A stretch of DNA of 64,000 nucleotides from Caballeronia megalochromosomata (GCA_001580565.1 LRBF01000250.1:53950-117949); one strand, 5' to 3'; counted from the first letter of the stretch, positions 53,212 to 63,151 are shown. Notes: generated by a model not told the origin, from the sequence alone. Made by a program: numbers and translations.

Positions 53212-54483
53212 CTATCGCTGCTTCGCGCCTTCCCAGTTGATATCCACGCACAGCACCTGCAATCCAAAAGGCGTCTGCGCGGCGATCGACGCCGTCACGC
53301 AAAGGTGCGCCTCGTTGATCGACAGATACGGCGCCGTCAGATGCACCCGCCCGGGCGCGCGCAGCGCCTCGATGAAATACGGCCGCCGTTCCCAGCTCGC
53401 GCCCTCCGAATGCAGGAGCGGGCTGAAGCGCTTCGCGCGCTGCGACGTGCGCACGATCGGCACGACGTTGTCGCCGATCTGCCGTCCGGCCTGATCGAGC
53501 AGGAAGCAGCGGGCGGTGTCGGCGAGTTGCAGCAATTCGCTCGTCGCGGTGACGAGCGATTCGCCTTCCATCAGCTTGACCGACGCGCATTCGAGTCCGC
53601 TCACATACGGTCCGAGACGCGTGACTTGCGCCCGCTCGCGCGCCGCGACGCGTTCGCGCGACGCCGCCGACAGCGCATCCATCACGCCCGTCGCGACTTC
53701 GCTGTGCACCGCGTCGACGCTCGGCTGCGCGAAATATGCGCCCTGCACGAAGTCGACGTTGCATTCCAGCGCGATCAGCGCGTCGCGCTCGGTCGCGAGG
53801 CCGCCCATCAGGACGAGCTGGCCGGATTCATGGAGCAGCGACACGAGACGCGGCAGCACGCGCTCGATGTGCGAATGCTCGGTCGCCTGCTGCAGGATGC
53901 AGCGGTCGAGCGTGACGATATCGGGCCGCAGATGCCACACGCGATCGATGTTCGAGTGCTTCACGCCGAAGCCGTCCAGCGCAATCAGAAAGCCCGACTT
54001 GCGCAGCGAATCGACGATTTCGGCGAAGCGCGTCGTCTCGCCGCCCGCCTGCTCGGGCACTTCCAGCACGACACGCTGCGGCGGCAGGCCGATGTTCTTC
54101 AGCGACGCGAGCAGGGCGTCGCCGTAACTCGTATCCATCAGCGCCGCGGGATGCAGGCTCAGGAAGAGCCATTCGTCGTGGCTGTCGAACGCGTTGAAAT
54201 TGCCCAGATGCAGCGATTCCGCGAGCCGGCCGAGTTCGAGCAGATCGCCGCGCCGCGCGGCCTGCGTGAACACTTCGTGAGACGGAATATGGCGATGCGC
54301 GTCGTCGCGGGCGCGCAAGGACGCGTGATAACCGATCGCGCGCCGGTGAGACACGGAAAACACCGGCTGGAACACGCTGAAAACGGTGAACTCGCCGTAC
54401 AGCACGGTGCGACGCGATCCGTCGTCACCGGCGACGGGGCGCGGCGGCTGGAAGCGGGGAGGGTCGAGATCAACCATGCTCAT
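53212..54483 (-). CDS. EAL-domain protein with degenerate active site and C-terminal sensor-like region
   Basis: A 423-residue protein. Residues ~30-270 have EAL-fold landmarks, but the key residues are changed: the EAL signature reads HAS in GYHASLRA, the DDFG loop reads DGFG, the KxD pair reads TLD, and the later Glu is missing in LMGGLAT. EVPEQ, the LRPDIV..DR frame and QGAYF remain. This predicts no c-di-GMP phosphodiesterase activity. The rest (~290-423) has ATSELLQLADTARCFLLDQAGRQIGDNVVP, a Cache/PAS-like sensory pattern seen after EAL domains in YkuI-type proteins. It is a probable c-di-GMP-binding or protein-interaction regulator. Confidence 0.85.
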   Translation of the reverse strand: MSMVDLDPPRFQPPRPVAGDDGSRRTVLYGEFTVFSVFQPVFSVSHRRAIGYHASLRARDDAHRHIPSHEVFTQAARRGDLLELGRLAESLHLGNFNAFDSHDEWLFLSLHPAALMDTSYGDALLASLKNIGLPPQRVVLEVPEQAGGETTRFAEIVDSLRKSGFLIALDGFGVKHSNIDRVWHLRPDIVTLDRCILQQATEHSHIERVLPRLVSLLHESGQLVLMGGLATERDALIALECNVDFVQGAYFAQPSVDAVHSEVATGVMDALSAASRERVAARERAQVTRLGPYVSGLECASVKLMEGESLVTATSELLQLADTARCFLLDQAGRQIGDNVVPIVRTSQRAKRFSPLLHSEGASWERRPYFIEALRAPGRVHLTAPYLSINEAHLCVTASIAAQTPFGLQVLCVDINWEGAKQR

Positions 54484-54709
54484 GGTGTCTGGGCGCGAGG
54501 CGAGTGGCTTTATCGAGATAGTTTACCGGATCGGCACACGGCAGTTTGAGCAAAAAGCGTGCAAATTCAATATCCAGGCGGGCCACAGCGGTTATCGGAC
54601 GCATCGGATGCGCCTATTCGTGTGCTGATTGGACGATCGTGCCGCAGACGCGGGAGCGCACGCCGCTCAATCGTGCGCGCGGGCACCGCCGCGGTGCGCG
54701 CGCGTCGCT

Positions 54710-56143
54710 TCAGTTCGATTCGGACGGATCGGGCTTCCTGCGCATCGCGCGCACTTCCGGCGCGAGCTGACCGAAAATCCACGCCGTCGCCGCGGTAATG
54801 ATGCCGACGCACAGGAACGTCGCATGGAACGCGGGCAGCGAGTTCGATTCGGTGACTTGCGGCAGTAGTCCCGTGAACGTCGACAGAATCGCGCCCGCAA
54901 CGGTCACGCCGAGGCTCATCGACAGCATCTGCACCAGCGAAAACAGGCTGTTGCCGCTGCTCGCGCCGCCGGTGCCGAGATCCTTCAGCGTGAGTGTGTT
55001 CATCGCGGTGAACTGCATCGAATTGACTGAGCCGAAGATCGCCAGTTGCACGAGCCGCAGCCAGAGCGGCTGATGCGCGCTCGCGAGTCCGAAGCTCGCC
55101 ATCATCAACCCGACGAGCACCGTGTTCACCACCAGCACGCGCCGGTAGCCGTGCTTTTCGATGAGACGCGTGACGGCGCGCTTGGACGCCATGCCTGCGG
55201 CGGCGACCGGCAGCATCATCATGCCGGCCTGGAATGCCGTGTAGCCGAGGCTCACCTGCAGGAGCAGCGGAATCAGATACGGCATGGCGCCGCTGCCGAT
55301 GCGCGCGAACAGATTGCCGAGCAGCCCGACGCTGAAGGTGTGGATCTTGAAGAGATCGAGCGAGAAGATCGGCTGGGCGGCGCGCGTCGCGTGCAGGCCG
55401 TAGGCGACGAAGCAGCCGAAGGACAGCACCAGCAGCACGATGACGATCGCATGCTGCAGGCCGAGATCGGCGAGGCCGTCGAGCGAGATCGTGAGCGCGA
55501 CCATGCCGACGGCGAGCAGCAGATAGCCGGCGAGATCGAAGCGCGCGGTCGCCGGATTACGGCTGTCGGGCATGTACAGATTCGTCGCGATGCAGCCGAT
55601 CACGCCCACCGGCACGTTGATGAGAAAGATCCAGTGCCACGACGCGATCTGCACGAGCCAGCCGCCGAGCGTCGGGCCGATGAGCGGGCCGATCAGCCCC
55701 GGAATCGCGACGAACGCGAGCGCCGAGAGATACCGTTCCGCCGGAAACACGCGCAGCACGGCGAGACGCCCGACCGGCAGCAGCATCGCGCCGCCCACGC
55801 CCTGCACGACGCGATACGCGATGAGCGCCTGCAAGGACTGCGCTTTCGCGCACAACAGCGAGCCGATCGTGAACACGAGAATCGCGCTGAAGAACACGCG
55901 CTTGGTGCCGAGCTTGTCGGCGAGCCAGCCCGAGACGGGGATCATCATCGCCATCGTGAGCGAGTAGGCGATCACGACGCCCTGCATGCGCAGCGGCGCC
56001 TCGCCGAGGCTCTTGGCCATCGCGGGGAGCGCGGTGTTGACGATCGTCGAATCGAGCGTCTGCATGAAGAAGCCCGTGGCGACGAGCCACAGCATGATGG
56101 AGAGCGATCGGTCGGACGGCTGGGCTGTGGCGGTGTCGGTCAT
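54710..56143 (-). CDS. DHA2 family MFS drug-efflux transporter
   Basis: A 477-residue transporter with 14 predicted helices, of the EmrB/QacA type. It has FFMQTLDSTIVNTALPAMAKSLGE at the start and GPLIGPTLGGWLVQIASWHWIFLINVPVGV in the centre, the signature of DHA2 proton-coupled exporters. No membrane-fusion partner is adjacent. A GntR-type gene ends nine bases upstream in the same direction, so it probably regulates the pump. Confidence 0.92.
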   Translation of the reverse strand: MTDTATAQPSDRSLSIMLWLVATGFFMQTLDSTIVNTALPAMAKSLGEAPLRMQGVVIAYSLTMAMMIPVSGWLADKLGTKRVFFSAILVFTIGSLLCAKAQSLQALIAYRVVQGVGGAMLLPVGRLAVLRVFPAERYLSALAFVAIPGLIGPLIGPTLGGWLVQIASWHWIFLINVPVGVIGCIATNLYMPDSRNPATARFDLAGYLLLAVGMVALTISLDGLADLGLQHAIVIVLLVLSFGCFVAYGLHATRAAQPIFSLDLFKIHTFSVGLLGNLFARIGSGAMPYLIPLLLQVSLGYTAFQAGMMMLPVAAAGMASKRAVTRLIEKHGYRRVLVVNTVLVGLMMASFGLASAHQPLWLRLVQLAIFGSVNSMQFTAMNTLTLKDLGTGGASSGNSLFSLVQMLSMSLGVTVAGAILSTFTGLLPQVTESNSLPAFHATFLCVGIITAATAWIFGQLAPEVRAMRRKPDPSESN

Positions 56144-56152
56144 TGGCGGGGC

Positions 56153-56899
56153 TTACTTTCGCAGCTCGGCGACGAAATCGTAGTAGTCGTTGCGGCAGTA
56201 GGTATCGGTGAGCTCGATCGCGCGCTGATCGGCCGTGTAGCCGACGCGCGTGATGAGCAAAAGCGCGTCGTGCGGCGCGATGCCCATTTGCCCGGCGATC
56301 TCCGGGCTCGCGTTCACCGCACGGAAATGCTGAAGCGCACGCACGATGGATAGGCCGCGTCCGTCGAGATAGGTGTAGAGCGAATTGCCGATGCTCTGCG
56401 GATCGGGAATGCACGACGCCGGAAACGTGGAGTTCTCGACGGCCATCACGATGTCATCGGCGAGGCGCAGCCGTTTGAGGCGCGTGACGGTGGCGGCGGG
56501 CGAGAGGCCGAGCTGGATGACTTCATCGCGATTGGCGGGCTCGATGGTGCGCGAGAGCCACTTTGAGCTCGGCTTGAAGCCGCGCCGCCGCAGCATCTCG
56601 GAAAAGCTCGACAGACGCGAGAGCGGATCTTCGTAGCGCGGCGTGATGAAGCTGCCCGCGCCTTGCTCGCGGCGGATCAGCCCCTGCTCGACGAGCAGCG
56701 CGATCGCCTTTCTCGATGTGATCCGCGAGACGCCGAGCGCATCCGACAGCACGCGCTCCGAGGGCAGCGCTTCACCCGCGTTCCATCGATTGTCGTGGAT
56801 CGCGTTGGCGAGCTTGCGGGCGAGTTGAAGATAGAGCGGTGTGTCGCTGTCCGGGTCCGGGCGCAAGTCGCGCCAGCGGTCTTCCGAGGTCGGGTTCAT
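56153..56899 (-). CDS. GntR (HutC/UTRA-type) transcriptional regulator
   Basis: A 248-residue regulator. The winged helix (about 12-85) contains LYLQLARKLANAIHDNRWNAGEALPSERVLSDALGVSRITSRKAI, and a UTRA sensor domain follows (from ~95 on), ending with DTYCRNDYYDFVAEL. It leads the two-gene unit with the DHA2 exporter, suggesting ligand-induced efflux. The ligand is unknown. Confidence 0.9.
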   Translation of the reverse strand: MNPTSEDRWRDLRPDPDSDTPLYLQLARKLANAIHDNRWNAGEALPSERVLSDALGVSRITSRKAIALLVEQGLIRREQGAGSFITPRYEDPLSRLSSFSEMLRRRGFKPSSKWLSRTIEPANRDEVIQLGLSPAATVTRLKRLRLADDIVMAVENSTFPASCIPDPQSIGNSLYTYLDGRGLSIVRALQHFRAVNASPEIAGQMGIAPHDALLLITRVGYTADQRAIELTDTYCRNDYYDFVAELRK

Positions 56900-56963
56900 A
56901 AAGCGGACGCTAATGGGCCAAGCGGGGATTTTAAGACATGCTGGGGTGTTCGTTAGGCTGGGC

Positions 56964-57101
56964 GGTTCGCTTTCTTTTGCTGGATCCCGTTGGCGTGTCG
57001 GTTTATTGGTGTTGCCCCTGTGTTGGGCGGGTGGTTCGCTTTCTTTCGCCGGATCCCGTTAGCGTGTCGGTTTATTAGCGTTGCCCCTGTGCGGGGCGGC
57101 A
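56964..57101 (+). repeat. 69-bp tandem duplication at the edge of the copy B element
   Basis: Two adjacent units of 69 bp (56964-57032 and 57033-57101), each beginning GGTTCGCTTTCTTT and holding GGATCCCGTT then GTGTCGGTTTATT and the GCCCCTGTG hairpin segment. The second unit is the true left edge of the inverted-repeat element. Confidence 0.7.
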
Positions 57102-57650
57102 CCTACTTTCTTTGCTGCTGCAAAGAAAGTAGGCAAAGAAAGCAGCTTTTCCCATCCAAAGTGCCTCACACCGGCCGCGGCACAGGCGATTGGCTGAATG
57201 GCCCGGCAGTAGCGAGTGCCCCCACAAAACTCGCGCGGCTTGGACCGCGCACGGTCTGACAAGTCACGACGTTCGGGGCGCTGGTTCAGCACGAAAGAGT
57301 TCCGGCACAGCGCTACGCGCTGCCGTTGGGTATGCGAGGGAAACCAACGAAAAAAGAGAAACGCAGATGCGCACGCAGACCCGATTGACCCATCGGCCGC
57401 GCAGCGGGCCGGAGCCATTTCGTGCTGAACCGGTCACGCGCGCGGCGCGATGTGGCGGACCGTGCGCGATCCAAGCCCGGTGAGTTTTGTGAGGGCACTC
57501 GCTACAGCCGGGCCATGAGGTCAATCGCCTGTGCCGCGGCCGGCATGAAGCACTTTGGATGGGAAAGCTGCTTTCTTTGCCTACTTTCTTTGCAGCAGCA
57601 AAGAAAGTAGGTGCCGCCCCGCACAGGGGCAGTGCTAATAAACCGACACG
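57063..57650. repeat. long inverted-repeat element, copy B (~588 bp)
   Basis: Same architecture as the copy at 19480: outer GTGTCGGTTTATTAG / CTAATAAACCGACAC, a GCCCC-tgtgc-GGGGC hairpin and a 14-bp CCTACTTTCTTTGC hairpin in each arm (57102-57133 on the left), and a ~130-base asymmetric centre. It lies between the gntR-type gene and the MFS gene; its right outer flank reaches within about 40 bases of the MFS stop. The flanking GGATCCCGTT is shared with copy A on one side. Confidence 0.85.
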
Positions 57651-57691
57651 TCAACGGGATCCAGCGAACGAAAGCAAACCACCAAACCACA

Positions 57692-58906
57692 TCAAGCCGT
57701 AGCCGGCCCACCCACCCCACGCCCCACCCGCATATAAAGCGCAACCGACAACGCCACAGCCGCAGCCGCCGCCAACGCGGCGAACAAAAACACCGACCCA
57801 TAGCCGAATTCACCCGCGACATACCCCGCGAGCGGCCCGGTCAACCCAAGCGACAAATCGAGAAACACGGAATAAGCCGACAGCGCCGCGCCCCGGCTCG
57901 CCGGCGGCACGAGCCCCACCGCCTCGACGCCCAACGCCGGAAACACCAGCGCGAATCCGAAGCCGGTCAGCGCCGCGCCCGCAAGCGCGAACGTCGGCTC
58001 GGCGGCAAGCCACAACATCAGCAAGCCGGCGCACTCGAAAGCAAACGACACGATCGCCACGCGGAACCCGCCGTACGCCTTGATCGTATTGGCGAACAGC
58101 AGCCGCGCGCCAATGAACATCGTGCCGAACACCGTGAGCGACAGCGCCGCGTTCGGCCAGCTATGCGCGGCGTAGTAGAGCGTGATGAATGTCGCGATGC
58201 AACCGAAGCCCGCCGAACCGAGCGCGAGTCCCAGCCCGTGCGGCAGGACGCGGAAGAACACGCTGCGATACGACATGCGCTCGCCGTGCACGATCGGCAC
58301 GCTCGCCATGCGCGTCGCGAGCCAGTAGCCGAAGCCGCCAAGCGCGATCACGATCACCCCGAGCGATGCGAATCCCAGCGAGTGATCGATCGCGACGCCG
58401 AGCGGCGCGCCGATCGCGAGCGCGCCGTAGGTCGCGATGCCGTTCCACGAAATTACTTTCGCGTTGTTCGTCACGCCGACGCGCCCGATGCCCCACGTGA
58501 TCGACCCCGTGCCGACCCAGCTTTCGCCGAAGCCGAGCACGAGCCGCGCGATCACCAGCAGCGCGAGGCTCACCCCATGCCACTGCGCCGCGAGCGCCGA
58601 GGCGAGCAGCAGCACGCCGCTCGCCGCGCACGCCGCGAGGCCGTACAGCACGGTTTTCTTGGGGCCGAGCGTATCGGCGGTGCGGCCCGCGAGCGGCCGC
58701 GACATCAGCGTGGCGAAGTACTGGACGCTGATCGCCGCGCCCGCCATCACCGAGCCGTAGCCCAGATCCGTGTGCACGTAACCCGGCAGCACCGCGAGCG
58801 GAATGCCGATCGTCAGGTAGCAGAGGAACGTGTACAGCACGACCGGCAGAATCCGCAGCGTGACTGCGAAATCGCCCTGCGGCTTGATGTGAGGCTCGGA
58901 GGACAT
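57692..58906 (-). CDS. MFS transporter (YfcJ/YhhS-like)
   Basis: A 404-residue 12-helix exporter with GYGSVMAGAAISVQYFATLMSRPLAGR and DTLGPKKTVLYGLA, like E. coli YfcJ/YhhS. The ATG at 58906 gives a typical N-terminus; 58942 is a possible alternative. Substrate unknown. It is divergent from xdhA. Confidence 0.87.
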   Translation of the reverse strand: MSSEPHIKPQGDFAVTLRILPVVLYTFLCYLTIGIPLAVLPGYVHTDLGYGSVMAGAAISVQYFATLMSRPLAGRTADTLGPKKTVLYGLAACAASGVLLLASALAAQWHGVSLALLVIARLVLGFGESWVGTGSITWGIGRVGVTNNAKVISWNGIATYGALAIGAPLGVAIDHSLGFASLGVIVIALGGFGYWLATRMASVPIVHGERMSYRSVFFRVLPHGLGLALGSAGFGCIATFITLYYAAHSWPNAALSLTVFGTMFIGARLLFANTIKAYGGFRVAIVSFAFECAGLLMLWLAAEPTFALAGAALTGFGFALVFPALGVEAVGLVPPASRGAALSAYSVFLDLSLGLTGPLAGYVAGEFGYGSVFLFAALAAAAAVALSVALYMRVGRGVGGPATA

Positions 58907-59243
58907 AGGGAAATTGCGGGGTTGAAATCGGCGCGAAGGCATGATTGTCACATATGTTGCGGCGCAACGTCGCGCTGGTTTTGTAACCAGATGGGACAAA
59001 TCGCCTGTCCGAACGATCAGACGGCGCCGGCGAAAGCCTTGTCGGATAAGGCTTCGCGCACATATCGGGCGAAGAATATGTCGTTCATGCAATGCCGGCT
59101 ATGGGTTGTGGATTTTGGTGGTGATAGCTTTCGAACCATCGAAGCGACAGGACCAGTCCGAAAAAGTCCCCCGAAGTCGCGTGCCACCGGCTGCGCATCC
59201 CGCGCAACCAGCAGAAAAGCATCGAAGAGCCCCGAGACATCCC
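58907..59243. promoter_or_regulatory. MFS / xdhA intergenic region with inverted repeat
   Basis: 337 bases between divergent genes. An inverted repeat AAGCCTT-N7-AAGGCTT lies at 59034-59054, a plausible operator. A smaller TTCGA-acca-TCGAA occurs near 59128-59141. The regulator that binds is unknown, and none is encoded nearby. Confidence 0.45.
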
Positions 59244-60767
59244 ATGACCCAGCCGATCCGCTTCTATCACCGCAATGCGATCCAGGAAGTGAGCGGCGCG
59301 TCGACGACGCGCACCGTCCTGCAATACCTGCGCGAAGACGCGCGCTGCACCGGCACCAAGGAAGGGTGCGCGGAAGGCGACTGCGGCGCGTGCACGGTCG
59401 TCATCGGCGAGCCGGACGGTGCGGGCGGTGTCGCGTTCAAGGCCGTGAACGCGTGCGTGCAGTTTCTGCCGACGCTCGATGGCCGCGCGCTCTTCACCGT
59501 CGAAGATCTGCGCCAGCCGGACGGCACGCTGCATCCGGTGCAGCAGGCACTGGTCGATTGCCACGGCTCGCAGTGCGGTTTCTGCACGCCGGGCTTCGCG
59601 ATGTCGATGTTCGCGCTCTACGAAAAGCACGGCCATGCGACAACCGGCTGCGCGGGCAAGTGCGAGAAGACGAAACCGTCGCGCCAGGAAATCAGCGACG
59701 CGCTGACGGGCAATCTGTGCCGCTGCACGGGTTATCGGCCGATCATCGAAGCGGCCGAGCAGATGTTCGATCACGCGCCGCTCGCGCCCGTCAACGTGCC
59801 GGCGCTCGCGCGCACGCTCGACAGCATCCAGCGCGACGACACGTTCCACTACGAGCACGCCGGCCGCCAGTTCGACGCGCCGCGCACCGCCGAGGCGCTC
59901 GCAGCGATCAAGGACAAGAATCCGAACGTGCGCATTCTCGCGGGCAGCACCGACGTCGGTCTGTGGGTCACGAAGCAATTGCGCGATCTGGGCGACATCG
60001 TCTATGTCGGGCAGATCGAAGCGTTCAAGCACGTCGAGACGACGGACGATTGGATCGAGATCGGCGCGGGCGTGTCGGTGGATCGCGCGTACGCGGAAAT
60101 CGTGAAGCTCTATCCCGAACTCGAGGAAACGCGTCTGCGCTTCGCGTCGCTGCCGATCCGCAATGCCGGCACGCTCGGCGGCAATGTCGCGAACGGCTCG
60201 CCGATCGGCGATTCGATGCCCGGCCTCATCGCGCTGAACGCGCGCGTCGTGCTGCAAAGCGTCGACGGCACGCGCGAGATGGCACTCGAAGACCTGTACA
60301 TCGCGTACCAGAAGAAGGACATGCACGCGAACGAGTTCGTTGCCGCCATTCGCGTGCCGACGCGCGCAGGCAAGCGCGCGAATCTCCAGTTCCGCGCGTA
60401 CAAGCTGTCGAAGCGTTTCGACTCCGATATTTCCGCCGTGTACGCCGCGTTCAGCTTCATCGCCGATGGCGACATGATGCGCGAGCCGCGTCTCGTCTAC
60501 GGCGGCATGGCCGCGACGCCGAAGCGCGCATCGCATGCGGAAGCTGTTCTCGCCGATGCCCACTGGCACGAAGCCACCGCCCAGGCCGCGATGATCGCAT
60601 TGGGCAAGGACTACCAGCCGCTCACCGACATGCGCGCGAGCAGCGACTATCGGCTCGACACCGCGAAGAGCCTGCTGTATCGCTTCTGGCTGGAGACGCG
60701 TGCGCACAATCCGCTGGATAAGTCGAAGCTGGATGTGCGTGCAATCGAACTGGTCGAAGCGAAGTAA
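59244..60767 (+). CDS. xdhA: Xanthine dehydrogenase small subunit XdhA
   Basis: A 507-residue subunit carrying two [2Fe-2S] clusters and FAD. The first cluster uses C42, C47, C50 and C71; the second uses C111, C114, C159 and C161. The FAD domain spans about 190-375, with ILAGSTDVGLWVTK and IRNAGTLGGNVANGSPIGDS. It oxidises hypoxanthine and xanthine to urate with the large subunit. The frame upstream is open but not domain-like. Confidence 0.94.
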   Translation: MTQPIRFYHRNAIQEVSGASTTRTVLQYLREDARCTGTKEGCAEGDCGACTVVIGEPDGAGGVAFKAVNACVQFLPTLDGRALFTVEDLRQPDGTLHPVQQALVDCHGSQCGFCTPGFAMSMFALYEKHGHATTGCAGKCEKTKPSRQEISDALTGNLCRCTGYRPIIEAAEQMFDHAPLAPVNVPALARTLDSIQRDDTFHYEHAGRQFDAPRTAEALAAIKDKNPNVRILAGSTDVGLWVTKQLRDLGDIVYVGQIEAFKHVETTDDWIEIGAGVSVDRAYAEIVKLYPELEETRLRFASLPIRNAGTLGGNVANGSPIGDSMPGLIALNARVVLQSVDGTREMALEDLYIAYQKKDMHANEFVAAIRVPTRAGKRANLQFRAYKLSKRFDSDISAVYAAFSFIADGDMMREPRLVYGGMAATPKRASHAEAVLADAHWHEATAQAAMIALGKDYQPLTDMRASSDYRLDTAKSLLYRFWLETRAHNPLDKSKLDVRAIELVEAK

Positions 60768-60787
60768 GCGAAAGGGAGAACAAGACA

Positions 60788-63151
60788 ATGAATCAGCAAG
60801 CCGAAGCCTTTCTCGCCGAAGCCCAGTCGCTCGCGAACGAAATCGACGCCTTCAAACAGGTCCACGTTTCGCGTCCGCATGAATCGGCGCATCTGCACGT
60901 GAGCGGTCGCGCGAGCTATACCGACGACATTCCGGTCGTCGCTGGCACGCTGCACGCCGCATTGGGCACGAGCCCGAAGGCGCACGCGAAGATCCTGTCG
61001 ATGAACTTCGACGCCGTGCGCGCGACGCCGGGCGTCGTCGCCGTCTTCACCGCCGAGGATATTCCCGGCGTGAACGACTGTGGCCCGATCATCCACGACG
61101 ATCCGGTGCTTGCGCAGGGCATCGTGCAGTTCGTCGGCCAGCCGATGTTCATCGTCGTCGCCACGTCGCACGATACGGCGCGTCTCGCCGCACGCCGCGC
61201 GACGATCGAGTTCGAAGACCTCGTGCCGGTCCTGACGCCGGAGGACGCGCGCAAGGCCGAATCCTACGTGCTGAATCCGCTGAAGCTGTCGCGCGGCGAT
61301 GCCGAAGGGCGCATGGCGAAAGCCTCGCATCACGAGCGCGGCGCGATGAAGCTCGGCGGTCAGGAACAGTTCTATCTCGAAGGCCAGATCGCCTACGCCG
61401 TGCCGAAGGACGACGACGGCATGCACGTCTACTGCTCGACGCAGCACCCGACGGAAATGCAGCATCTCGTCGCGCACGTGCTCAACGTGCATTCGCATAA
61501 CGTGCTGGTGGAATGCCGGCGCATGGGCGGCGGCTTCGGCGGCAAGGAATCGCAGTCGGGCATTTTCGCGTGCTGCGCGGCGCTCGCCGCGTGGAAGCTG
61601 CTGTGCCCGGTGAAACTGCGTCCGGACCGCGACGACGACATGATGATCACCGGCAAGCGCCACGACTTCGTGTACGACTTCGAAGTCGGCTATGACGACG
61701 ACGGCAAGATCGATGGCGTTTCCGTCGACATGACCTCGCGCTGCGGCTTTTCCGCCGATCTGTCCGGCCCGGTGATGACGCGCGCCGTCTGCCACTTCGA
61801 CAACGCGTACTGGCTGTCGGACGTGAAGATCGAAGGCTATTGCGGCAAGACGAACACGCAATCGAACACCGCGTTCCGCGGCTTCGGCGGTCCTCAGGGC
61901 GCGTTCGCGATCGAGTACATCATGGACAACGTCGCGCGTTCGGTCGGCCGCGACTCGCTCGACGTCCGCCGCGCGAATCTCTACGGCAAGACGGAAAACA
62001 ACAAGACGCCGTATGGCCAGACGGTCGAAGACAATGTCATCCATGAACTGATCGCCGAACTCGAAGAGACGAGCGATTACCGTCGCCGCCGCGCAGCCAT
62101 CAACGAATTCAACGCGAACAATGAAATCCTGAAGAAGGGGCTTGCGCTCACGCCGGTGAAGTTCGGCATCGCGTTCAACGTGACGCACTTCAATCAGGCG
62201 GGCGCGCTGGTTCACATCTATACCGATGGCTCGATGCTCGTGAATCACGGCGGCACCGAGATGGGCCAGGGCCTGAACACGAAGGTCGCGCAAGTGGTCG
62301 CCCATGAGCTCGGCGTGCACTTCGAGCGCGTGCGCGTGACGGCCACCGACACGAGCAAGGTCGCGAATACGTCGGCGACGGCGGCATCGACGGGAACCGA
62401 TCTGAACGGCAAGGCCGCGCAGGACGCCGCGCGTCAGTTGCGCGAGCGGCTCGCGAAGTTCGCGGCGGAGAAGTTCGGCGGCGGCAGCGTGACGCCTGCG
62501 CAGGTGCGCTTCGCGAACGATCGCGTGATCGTCGGCGACGATGCGATTCCGTTCGGCGAAGTCGTGCAGAAGGCGTATCTCGCGCGCGTGCAATTGTGGT
62601 CCGACGGCTTCTACGCGACGCCCAAGCTCTACTGGGATCAGGCGACGATGCAGGGCCGCCCGTTCTTCTACTACTCGTACGGCGCGGCGGTGTCGGAAGT
62701 GGTGATCGACACGCTGACCGGCGAAATGCGCGTGCTGCGCGCGGATGCGCTGCATGACGTGGGCGCATCGCTGAATCCGGCGCTGGACAAAGGCCAGGTC
62801 GAAGGCGCGTTCGTGCAGGGCATGGGCTGGCTGACGACGGAAGAACTCTGGTGGAACGACAAGGGCAAGCTGATGACGCACGCGCCGTCCACCTACAAGA
62901 TTCCGACGACGAACGACATGCCTGCCGATTTCCGCGTGGATCTGTTCAAGAACCGCAATACGGAAGACAGCATCCATCGCTCGAAGGCGGTGGGTGAGCC
63001 GCCACTGCTGCTGCCGTTCTCGGTGTTCTTCGCGATTCGCGACGCCGTGTCCGCGGTGGGCGATCACAAGGTGAACCCGCCTCTGAACGCCCCGGCGACG
63101 GCTGAAGAGATCCTGAAGGCGGTGAACGCGGTGAGGAGCGCACGGTCATGA
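60788..63151 (+). CDS. xdhB: Xanthine dehydrogenase molybdopterin-binding subunit XdhB
   Basis: A 787-residue subunit with two molybdopterin domains: RRMGGGFGGKESQ, FRGFGGPQGAFAIEY and GTEMGQGLNTKVAQVVAHELG. It contains the catalytic Glu region in the C-terminal GEPPLLLPFSVFFAIRDAV. Complete. It starts 20 bases after xdhA and overlaps the next gene start (ATGA). Confidence 0.95.
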   Translation: MNQQAEAFLAEAQSLANEIDAFKQVHVSRPHESAHLHVSGRASYTDDIPVVAGTLHAALGTSPKAHAKILSMNFDAVRATPGVVAVFTAEDIPGVNDCGPIIHDDPVLAQGIVQFVGQPMFIVVATSHDTARLAARRATIEFEDLVPVLTPEDARKAESYVLNPLKLSRGDAEGRMAKASHHERGAMKLGGQEQFYLEGQIAYAVPKDDDGMHVYCSTQHPTEMQHLVAHVLNVHSHNVLVECRRMGGGFGGKESQSGIFACCAALAAWKLLCPVKLRPDRDDDMMITGKRHDFVYDFEVGYDDDGKIDGVSVDMTSRCGFSADLSGPVMTRAVCHFDNAYWLSDVKIEGYCGKTNTQSNTAFRGFGGPQGAFAIEYIMDNVARSVGRDSLDVRRANLYGKTENNKTPYGQTVEDNVIHELIAELEETSDYRRRRAAINEFNANNEILKKGLALTPVKFGIAFNVTHFNQAGALVHIYTDGSMLVNHGGTEMGQGLNTKVAQVVAHELGVHFERVRVTATDTSKVANTSATAASTGTDLNGKAAQDAARQLRERLAKFAAEKFGGGSVTPAQVRFANDRVIVGDDAIPFGEVVQKAYLARVQLWSDGFYATPKLYWDQATMQGRPFFYYSYGAAVSEVVIDTLTGEMRVLRADALHDVGASLNPALDKGQVEGAFVQGMGWLTTEELWWNDKGKLMTHAPSTYKIPTTNDMPADFRVDLFKNRNTEDSIHRSKAVGEPPLLLPFSVFFAIRDAVSAVGDHKVNPPLNAPATAEEILKAVNAVRSARS

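Noticed and set aside
57611..60721. 1036-codon open frame on the plus strand
   Set aside because: It starts inside the inverted repeat, then runs antisense to the MFS gene and out of frame across xdhA. The composition is Arg/His/Pro-rich, typical of high-GC shadow frames.
60647..63067. 806-codon minus-strand frame across xdhB
   Set aside because: It is antisense to a conserved gene, with His/Arg/Val-rich shadow composition and no recognisable domain.
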